DNA from: Zea mays
Lineage: Eukaryota > Streptophyta > Magnoliopsida > Poales > Poaceae
Direction of reading: 5' to 3'
Assembly: GCF_902167145.1 (NCBI RefSeq)
Contig: NC_050104.1
Span: forward strand, 99,831,849 to 99,895,848
Length of the DNA stretch: 64,000 nucleotides
The notes below the pieces were generated by a model. The model searched no databases, was not told the DNA's origin, and saw only the letters and a program-made list of their open reading frames with translations. The position numbers and the translations under genes were made by a program. Below are positions 55,828 to 64,000 of the stretch, piece by piece. Every line of letters starts with the position of its first letter. Position 1 is the first letter of the stretch.

Positions 55828-56482
55828 CACTACACGACGGTTGATATTTAGCGACCCTTATTAGGGACCGACGGTTGGTCGCTAAAAGTTGTGGACCGAC
55901 GGTTGGTCGCTAAAAGTTGTGGACCGACGGTTGGTCGCTAAATGAGCATGTAGCGACGGTCATTCAGTCGTTAAAAGTATAGAAATTTAACAACCAGTGG
56001 TCGGTTGCTATAAAGGTAAGAGAGGGACTGATGGTGGGTCGCTATAGAGATACGTGTTGCAAGAAAAGCAAATGACACAAACGATTGTTATTTAAATTTA
56101 TATAAAATAAAAATAATTTACAATTGTGAAAAATTAATTAAAACAAATAAACCATTGTTTTAAACTAATAATAGGAGCAAAAAATTACAAAAATAAAAAA
56201 ACTATGCTTTAGCCATAATTCGAACTCTAAACATATGGTTTACTATGTAACTCCTTTACCACTACACTATAGTCTATTTCACATATATTTATGCTTTTTT
56301 CCTTATTTACGAACAAAACCCATCTAAAGGTCTATTAACCAAAGAAACCTAATATCCATCTGGTTCAAAGACCAATGAATGTATCTAATTCTCTATACAC
56401 CACTACATCAATGCATGTATGTATGCCTATAGAGAGTACGCCTTATATTATGGGACAAGAACAAAAGATGGTTATGCCTTAT
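55828..56482 (+). mobile_element. CACTA-D left part, interrupted by Huck2
   Basis: Begins CACTACACGACGGTTGAT, with subterminal AGCGACGG / GGTCGCTA motifs in both orientations (55850-56050), then AT-rich non-coding sequence. The right end lies beyond Huck2, outside the window. Flank CAT at 55825-55827 would be the TSD. Confidence 0.65.
55865..55948 (+). repeat. 28-bp tandem repeat, three copies
   Basis: Units start at 55865, 55893 and 55921, each GGACCGACGGTTGGTCGCTA plus AAAGTTGT. Each unit holds a short inverted pair (ACCGAC and GGTCGC) and is probably a subterminal binding array. Confidence 0.88.
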
Positions 56483-56784
56483 TGTCGGCGTTTCGAGACC
56501 GGGGGGTCCCTAAGCCGACGAGTGAATGTCGCTGCGTGCCCCAGCCCAGATGGGTCTAGCGCGTGGGCGAGCGCGAAGGGGGGAAGCGAAGGTGGCCGGA
56601 GACGGGCGTGAGAGAGGTGGAAATCCCGCGGCCTTCATGTTCGTCCCGCGCCCAGGTCCGGTGCGCTTGCAGTAGGGGGTTACAAGCGTCCACGCGGGTG
56701 AGGGAAGCGAGCGGCCCCAAGAGAGCGTCTGTCCCGTCCTCGTCCCCGCGCGGCCAACCCTCTCTAAGAGGGCCCTGGTCCTTC

Positions 56785-56792
56785 CTTTTATA
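56785..56792 (-). promoter_or_regulatory. Huck2 LTR TATA box
   Basis: CTTTTATA on the plus strand, TATAAAAG on the minus strand, at the position equivalent to Huck1's 38405. Confidence 0.75.
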
Positions 56793-57289
56793 GGTGTAAG
56801 GAGAGGATCCAGGTGTACAATGGGGTTGTAGCGGAGTGCTACGTGTCTAGCGGGGGAGAGCTAGTGCGCTAAGTACATGCCGATGTGGCAGCCGGAGAGA
56901 TCTTGGCACCCAGCTGGTGTGATGTCGTGGCCGTCGGAGGAGCAACGGAGCCTGGCGGAGGGACAGCTGTCGGAGCGGTTGAGTCCTTGCTGACGTCCTC
57001 CTGCTTTCGTAAGAGAGCTGAGAGCCGCCGTCGTCACAGGGCTTGCGGGGCGCCATCATTGCCTATCTGGCGGAGCTAGCCAGATGGGACACCAGTCTTG
57101 TTCTCTGCGGCCCGAGTCGGCTCGGGGTAGGGTGATGATGGCGCTTCCTGTTGACGTGGCTGGCCTGCGCCCTAGGTTGGGCGTCGTGGAGGCTCCTCCG
57201 AAGCCGAGGTCGAGTCTGTCTTCCGTGGCCGAGGCCGAGTCCGAGCCCCTGGTCGGGCGAGGCGGAGGTCGTTCGGCAGAGGCCAGGGC

Positions 57290-57785
57290 GGAGTCCGAGC
57301 CCTGGGGTCGGGCGAAGCGGAGTTCGTCGTCTTCTGGGGCTGAGCCCGAGTTCGAGCCCTGGGGTCGGGCGGAGCGGAGTTCGTCGTCTTCCGGGACTTA
57401 GCCCGAGTCCGAGCCCTAGGGTCGGGCGGAGCGGAGTTCGCCGTCTTCCGGGACTTAGCCCGAGTCCGAGCCCTGGGGTCGGGCGGAGCGGAGTTCGCCG
57501 TCTTCCGGGACTTAGCCCGAGTCCGAGCCCTGGGGTCGGGCGGAGCGGAGTTTGCCGTCTTCCGGGACTTAGCCCGAGTCCGAGCCCTGGGGTCGGGCGG
57601 AGCGGAGTTCGCCGTCTTCCGGGACTTAGCCCGAGTCCGAGCCCTAGGGTCGGGCGGAGCGGAGTTCGCCGTCTTCCGGGACTTAGCCCGAGTCCGAGCC
57701 CTGGGGTCGGGCGGAGCGGAGTTTGCCATCTTCCGGGACTTAGCCCGAGTTCGAGCCCTGGGGTCGGGCGGAGCGGAGCTTCCTA
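57290..57785 (-). repeat. 56-bp tandem repeats in Huck2 LTR, about nine units
   Basis: Same unit as in Huck1, in reverse orientation. It creates long repetitive frames on both strands (57151-57807 and 57172-57729) that are not genes. Confidence 0.88.
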
Positions 57786-58275
57786 TGGTGCCTTTGGCAG
57801 GGCCTGACTGCGTGTCAGTCTCACTCTGTCAAGTGGCACTGCAGTCGGAGTGGCGCAGGCGGCGCTGTCCTTCTGTCAGGCCGGTCAGTGAAGCGGCGAA
57901 GTGACGGCGGTCACTTCGGCTCTGCCGGGCGGCGTGCGTCAGGATAAAGGTGTCAGGCCACCTTTGCGTTAAATGCTCCTGCGGTTCGGTCGGTCGGTGC
58001 GGCGATTTAGTCAAGGTTGCTTCTTAGCGAAGGCAGGGCCTCGGGCGAGCCGGAGATGTGTCCGCCGTTGGAGGGGGGCCTCGGGCGAGACGGAAATCCT
58101 CCAGGGTCGGCCGCCCTTGTCCGAGGCTAGGCTCGGGCGAGGCACGATCGAGTCGCTCGTACGGACTGATCCCTGACTTAATCGCACCCATCAGGCCTTT
58201 GCAGCTTTATGCTGATGGGGGTTACCAGCTGAGAATTAGGCGTCTTGAGGGTACCCCTAATTATGGTCCCCGACA

Positions 58276-61200
58276 GTAGCCCCCGAGCCTCGAAGGGAGT
58301 GTTAGCACTCGCTTGGAGGCTTTCGTCGCACTTTTTTGCAAGGGGACCAGCCTTTCTCGGTTGCATTTTGTTCCGGTGGGTGCGCGCGAGCGCACCCGCC
58401 GGGTGTAGCCCCCGAGGCCTCGGAGGAGTGGTTTCACTCCTTCGAGGTCTTAATGCCTTGCGTAATGCTTCGGCTGGTCTGGTTGTTCCCTCATGCGAAC
58501 TGGCCGTAGCCCGGGTGTACGGTCGAGGCCCAAGTTCTCGGGCTGGTATGTTGACGCTGTCAACGGTTCGGCCGGAGCCGGGTTTGCGAGAGCAGCCCCC
58601 GAGCCTCCGCACAGGGCGAGAGGACGATCAGGGACAGACACGGCTTTTTTACATACGCCCCTACGTCGCCTTTCCGCAAGGAGGAGGGGGGGAAAGCGCC
58701 ATGTTACCCTCGATGGGCGCCGAACATGGTGTCTCCGGTGAGCTGCAAGTGGGTAATCCGAGTGGACGTCCGTGCCCCGTTCGTTAGGGGTCGGCTAGGG
58801 GCCCAGAGGCACGCCCAAAAGTACCTGCGGGTGATCTGCCGGACCCGGTCCCCTAGCGACGGGGTCCGAGGGCTCGATGCTTCCCTCCGATGGGATTCCG
58901 TTACAAGATCGCTCCCGCTGGTCTCGGAAATGTCCTAGGGTACCTCGGGAGCGTAGCCCGAGCCTTGGTTATGTATCGAACGTACCCCTGGTCATCCCTC
59001 GCTCGGCGTCTGAGGCGGCTGTGAACCCTTCGGGGGCCAGCCTTCGAACCCCTGATCAGTAATGGGCGCGGAGCCCGAGTAGCCTGAGGCGGCCGTGGAA
59101 CCCTTCGGGGGGCCGGCCTTCGAACCTCTGACCAGTAGTGGGTGTAGGGCCCATGCGATCTGAGGCGGCTGTTGGAACCCTTCGGGGGGCCAGCCTTCGA
59201 ACCCCTGATCAGTAAGGAGGCTCGGAGCCTAGTTCCTTCACGGGGAAGGGCCCTTTTCGGGGTATCCCCATTTCCCGGTCCCTGTTGCAAGAGATAGAGA
59301 AAGAGGAAAAAACGGAAAAGGGTACGAAATCGAACGACGCGGCGTACCTTTTTTGGCGCGGCTATTACGGCGAAGGCGAAGCGTCGCCCGCCTCTCCCGC
59401 CAGAAACGCCGCCTGTCCTGCCGCGGAGTTAATGCGACGGGGCGAGTGGTTGGTGGGGCGGGCGTTGCGCGTGCGCGAGCCATTCGAGGAACGGATCACG
59501 GGCGCGTTGTCTTCACGCCGTGAGAGGAGGTTCCCTTGCTGCCCCCGGATGGGACGTGAGCTTGGCTGACGACGTGACCGCTGCTCCCACCCGCCTGCCA
59601 CCGTCATTACTGCCGGCCCACTTTTGGCCTCATTGACCGTCGCGCCAGGCTGGCGCTGCTGGGTCGTGCGCTGGGTCGCTTCGAGTCGCGGTATTGGTTC
59701 CGCAACCGAAGAGGCGCGGTGGTGGCGCAAGTGGCGGTGCAGTTGCTCGCATGCAGCATCCGGCGCGCCGGTTGCGTGACGCGTGGGCCTGGGCCTCCAT
59801 GCTGGCGCGTTGGGAGTCGGAGGAGCGCGTCCACTTGGCGCGGTTGCATGCCGCCTGCATGGCTGCCCGCCTCTTTCGCCCGTTGGTCTGGGCAAAAGTG
59901 GAGGGTCACTTGTAACCGCTGGGCGGTTGAGTGCACCACGCGCGGCGGTTTGGCTTCTTCTGCTCTGAACCGGCTTGCATGACGTGCGGGACCCAGCCCC
60001 CGCGTCGCTGGGGAAGGCCTTGGAGCGTGTTGGTGAAGACCCAGCCCGTGACGGCTGGGGGCGCGAGTAGGGAGAGTTGCCTTTAAAAGGAGGGCGACCC
60101 CTTTCGGAAGGCGACCATGTCTTCTCGCTCCCTTATGCATCGCGTCTCTCCACCTTCCAAGCCCCCGGATGGGGGATACCCGCCGCCTTTTCGCCTCATC
60201 GTTGGATGAACGCAACTCCGTGGGAGTTGGTACCTTTCAGCCATCGTTCGGCTTCAAGGATTTTCATCATGCAGCCCGGCTGCACCCCTCCACCGGCGGT
60301 CACCCAAGATGGTGACCTCCGGCTTGATGGTGGGGGAAAGCGAGCCGGGCCGCGGCCTCTGCCCCTCCCTCAGCCTCAAGGATTTTCATCACCAGGGCTG
60401 GGGAGGAGAGTGTGCCGAGTTGGGGTCGGCCCCTGCGTGGGCGGCGGCCCGCTCCTTCCCTCAGTGATCGGGGGGAAGGGCGGTTGTTGTCTGTGGCGCT
60501 GGCAGCTGCAGCATGCCCGGCTTTCGGACGCGAGTGGCTTCGGAGCCGCTCGCGGCGCCGGCGTCTGCCACGGCAGCTGGAAGAGGTTCCTCCGCCGACG
60601 AGATAGCCAGGGCCGCCCACGGACCGACCTCCAACTCTACGGCCTTCTGTCCGTCCTTGCCTTACGAGTTTGGGCATGGGCGGGGGCCTCCTAGCAGCAG
60701 CGCCCGCCCTGAGGTCAGTGCCGCCGCTGTTCGGCCCCCCGGAGCAGAAGTCGTCGTCGTCGCCGCTGCTGGAGCAGGTGACGGCGCGCCGTTCGTCGGT
60801 CTTCTGTGGCTCCGCAGGCCCTCCCCAATGGAGTGGGGTTGTTCGTACCTGCGGAGGGGGAACCGGAGTTCCGTTTGTAATGGCACTTTGAATGCCAGTG
60901 TTTTTGTTCATCGTGGCTGTCGAGGCCTGAACATGTATGTAATTTTGGCACGGAGCCGTGTTTTTTCCTCATTTTCGAGCACTAAGACTCGCCTGTTGAT
61001 TATCTGAACCGCTTCACCAAGCATGAGTCGCCCCGTGTCAAGGTGACGAGTGAGGTATCCGTATCCCGGAGGCGTAGGAGTCCCTCGGCTCGGTCGGCCT
61101 TGTTAAAGGGACCCCTTGGCCGCTCTTCGACGAACCGAGGCTAGGGGTAGCGATATCAGCATGAACAGAGGCGGAGTTGGTTCGAAAACGAAACCTGGTT

Positions 61201-62178
61201 GGCCGGAGCCTGGCCGGGTTGTCCGTTAGCGGGACCGACGCCGGAGTTGACCAGCCGAGGCCTCGGGTCGGGCTGGCGCCCTTGGAAGATGGTTGGCCGA
61301 GGCCCCAGAGGTGACCGGCCGAGCCGCCTGCTCGGGCCGGATTCCCGGAGAAGACCCTGGCGGCGATGGCCCGGGCGTGGTGATGACATCGTCCTTCGGA
61401 GTGGAGGTCTTCGGACCGTGTCGCCGTCCGAGGCTAGGTCGAACCTCGCCGAAGTTGTCGTCGATGCCGAGGGTGCTGCTGCCCCCTTCCAGCGTCAAGA
61501 CCCGAGCCTGCAGGATCAGATTGTCTTGTAGCGTGTGCCTTCTGCGGCCGCCGAGGCCGGAACACACACCCTCGTTGTGTTGTAAAGCTGTGTCTCTTTC
61601 CCTCTTGTTTCGAGTATCTGGACTCTTTCGTCGGTAACAGGGATGTTTGTGCGAGCGAGAGTTGCTTCTCGCGGAAGGTGATGAGTGAGGTATCCGTATC
61701 CCGGAGGCGTGGGAGTCCCTCGGCTCGGTCGGCCTTGCCGCTTACGCGTACTTTCACCCGTCCATGAGGCCCTGTCACCGACTCAGTCGAGAAGGCTCGA
61801 AGGATCGCTTTGGCAGAAGAGCTCCCGAACGTGAAGACTTGTTCGGTCCGCGGAATCGCTTCATCCGAACGCGAGTTACTTATCGCAGAAGGTGATGAGT
61901 GAGGTATCCGTATCCCGGAGGCGTAGGAGTCCCTCGGCTCGGTCAGCCTTGGCTGCTTACGTGTACTCCGTCGTTTTCAGGATCCACTTTTCGAAGTAGT
62001 CAAAAAGCACGAAAGATTCTGGCAAAAGAGATCTTTTTTCGAGGAAAATTTCAACGCAGAGGGGGTTCCCCCCTTTTAGCCCCCAAGGGAGGGTCGGGCT
62101 TTGCCGAGGCGAGGCCGACCCTTCCTTGATGACTAAACTTTGCGTGGGTGCGAGGTATATGAACAACTTGAAAATATC
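58276..62178 (-). other. Huck2 3' internal non-coding region
   Basis: The counterpart of Huck1 32848-36984, with the same 75-bp triple repeat (about 59030-59215) and three 60-bp repeats (about 61040, 61676, 61888). No frame is conserved between the two copies over its full length. Confidence 0.7.
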
Positions 62179-64000
62179 TTAAGGGTAGAAGCGACGTAGC
62201 TGTTGGATGTTCCAAGCGTTGCCGTAGACCTCGCCTTGACTGTTGGCCAGCTTGTATGTTCCGGGCTTCAGAACTTTGGCGATGATGAATGGCCCCTCCC
62301 AGGGGGGCGTGAGCTTGTGCCTCCCTCGGGCGTCTTGCCGCAGCCGAAGCACCAGGTCGCCCACCTGGAGGTCTCGGGGCCGGACCCCTCGGGCGTGGTA
62401 GCGTCGCAGGGACTGTTGGTACCGCGCCGAGTGTAGTAAGGCCTTGTCCCGAGCCTCTTCCAGCTGGTCCAGCGAATCTTCTCGGCTAGCTTGGTTGCTT
62501 TGATCGTTGTAGGCCCTCATCCTCGGGGAGCCGTATTCCAGGTCAGTGGGCAAGACGGCCTCGGCCCCGTAGACCAGGAAGAACGGCGTAAAACCCGTGG
62601 CTCGGCTCGGCGTTGTCCTCAGGCTCCAGACCACCGAGGGGAGTTCCTTCATCCATCGCTTGCCGAACTTGTTGAGGTCGTTGTAAATCCGAGGCTTGAG
62701 CCCTTGTAGAATCATGTCGTTGGCACGCTCTACTTGCCCATTCGACATGGGATGAGTCACGGCGGCCCAGTCCACCCGGATGTGGTGATCCTCGCAAAAA
62801 TCCAAGAATTTTCTGCCGGTGAACTGGGTCCCGTTGTCGGTGATGATGGAGTTCGGGACCCCGAAGCGATGGATGATGTTGGTGAAGAACGCCACCGCCT
62901 ACTCGGACCTGATGCTGTTCAGAGGTCGGACCTCGATCCACTTGGAGAATTTGTCGATGGCGACCAGCAGGTGCGTGTAGCCCCCGGGCGCCTTCTGCAA
63001 GGGGTCGACGAGGTCCAGACCCCACACAGCAAAGGGCCAGGTGATGGGTATCGTCTGCAGAGCCTGAGCGGACAGGTGGGTCTGCTTCGCATAGAATTGG
63101 CACCCTTCGCAGGTGCGGACAATTCTAGTGGCGTCAGCCACCGCCGTTGGCCAGTAGAAGCCTTGCCGGAAAGCATTCCCGACAAGGGCTCGAGGCGCTG
63201 CGTGATGGCCGCAAGCCCCCGAGTGTATTTCTTGCAGGAGTTCCTGACCTTCGGCGATGGAGATGCATCGCTGGAGGATGCCCGAGGGGCTGCGGTGGTA
63301 GAGCTCCTTCTCATCGCCCAGCAAGACGAACGACTTGGCGCGTCGCACTACCCGCCGAGCCTCGGCTCGGTCGAGGGGTAGCTCTCCTTGGCGGAGATAT
63401 TGCAGGTACGGGGTCTGCCAATTTTGATCAGGCGTGGCCCCGCTCCGCTCCTCCTCGATGCGCAGCGCCTCGCCCTCGGAGGCCGAGGGTACCTCGGGCT
63501 GAACCGAGGGCGCCTCGGGCCGAGCTGAGGGTGCCTCGGGCTGTGCCGAGGGTACCTCGGGCTGGACCGAGGGCGCCTCAGGCTCGGGCGAGTCGTCGAT
63601 CTTGACGGAGGGTTGATGCAGATCCCGGGAGAAGACGTCCGGGGGAACCGTTGTTCGCCCCGAGGCTATTTTTGCCAGCTCGTCCGCAGTCTCGTTGTAG
63701 CGCCGAGCGATGTGGTTAAGCTCAAGCCCGTAGAACTTGTCTTCCAGGCGCCGAACCTCATCGCAGTAGGCCTCCATCTTCGGGTCGCGGCAGTGGGAGT
63801 TCTTCATGACTTGGTCGATGACAAGCTGCGAGTCACCGCGGGCGTCGAGGCGTCTGACCCCTAGCTCGATGGCGATCCGCAACCCGTTGACCAGAGCCTC
63901 GTACTCAGCCACATTGTTGGACGCCGGGAAATGGAGGCATAGCACATAGCGTAGGTGTTTCCCGAGGGGCGAGATGAAGAGTAGGCCCGCGCCAGCTCCC
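62179..64000 (-). pseudogene. pol: Huck2 pol: second RNase H-like domain to integrase, partial
   Basis: Read from the window edge leftwards: [29 protein letters not shown] (second RNase H), the Pro/Glu repeat linker, integrase zinc region ([20 protein letters not shown]), catalytic core (WGLDLVDPLQKAPG, ITDNGTQFTG, NGQVERAND) and C-terminus ending at the stop 62179-62181. A single in-frame TAG at 62896-62898 interrupts it; Huck1 has CAG there. It keeps the correct lengths of the G- and C-runs that are shifted in Huck1. The start is outside the window. Confidence 0.88.

Larger units (their letters stand above)
56483..58275 (-). repeat. Huck2 3' LTR
   Basis: 1793 bp, with about nine 56-bp tandem units (57290-57785) against seven and eight in the two Huck1 LTRs. 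TATA box on the minus strand at 56785-56792. Confidence 0.92.
56483..64000 (-). mobile_element. Second Huck-type element (Huck2), partial at the window edge
   Basis: The complement of the Huck1 structure: 3' LTR 56483-58275, 3' internal region 58276-62178, then integrase to RNase H reading right to left off the window. LTR ends are TGTCGGCGTTTCG (56483) and CCCCGACA (58275). The left TSD candidate is CTTAT (56478-56482); the other is out of view. Highly similar to Huck1, but with different stops and indels, so an independent copy. Confidence 0.9.

Noticed and set aside
57151..57807. Long repetitive frames (plus 57151-57807, minus 57172-57729) in the Huck2 LTR
   Set aside because: Created by the 56-bp tandem array in an LTR; low complexity and absent as a frame in Huck1.

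Overview
This window is plant intergenic DNA from a large grass genome, almost certainly maize or a close Zea relative. It is made of nested transposable elements, and I found no intact host protein gene, rRNA or tRNA. The evidence is the element set: a Grande-type Tat/gypsy element with its antisense accessory gene, two Huck-type Tat/gypsy elements, a Del/Tekay chromovirus, SIRE/Maximus-type copia LTRs, and four CACTA (En/Spm) elements. Family names are from recognition, not a database search. Most boundaries are supported by terminal sequence plus matching target-site duplications (TSDs) read directly. || Layout. (1) 1-14206: a decayed copia element (gag remnant at 1-560, 3' internal region at 12152-12878, 3' LTR at 12879-14206) hosts CACTA-A (about 1115-12151). 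CACTA-A is split inside its own Transposase_24-type gene by CACTA-B (3458-10565, TSD TAA). CACTA-B has a truncated TNP2 transposase on the minus strand and a complete-looking seven-exon Transposase_24-type gene on the plus strand, head to head. (2) 14207-17505: low-copy-looking DNA with small MITE-like elements and a GC-rich stretch. (3) 17506-42401: a small non-autonomous CACTA-C (about 1.2 kb net, TSD TGT) hosts a minus-strand Grande (17677-41380, TSD TTACG). Grande is split inside pol by a plus-strand Huck (24559-38713, TSD CCATT). (4) 42405-55827: a foldback hairpin, a possible TIR element, and a solo copia LTR (42546-55151, TSD ATGGG) split by a Del/Tekay element (42606-53859, TSD TTAAC). 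(5) 55828-64000: the end of CACTA-D, interrupted by a second Huck on the minus strand (56483 to beyond the window edge). || How the genes work. All coding sequence is selfish-element machinery: gag, protease, RT, RNase H and integrase from the LTR elements, transposase and TIR-binding-type proteins from the CACTA elements, an antisense nuclear accessory gene in Grande, and an extra upstream ORF (orf0-like) in the Tekay element. Nearly all are disabled by stop codons and frameshifts. Most of the stops read like C-to-T or G-to-A transitions, often CAG to TAG, as expected for methylated silenced repeats. The clear exception is the spliced gene at 6642-9863 in CACTA-B, which has an open frame over seven exons with canonical splice sites.
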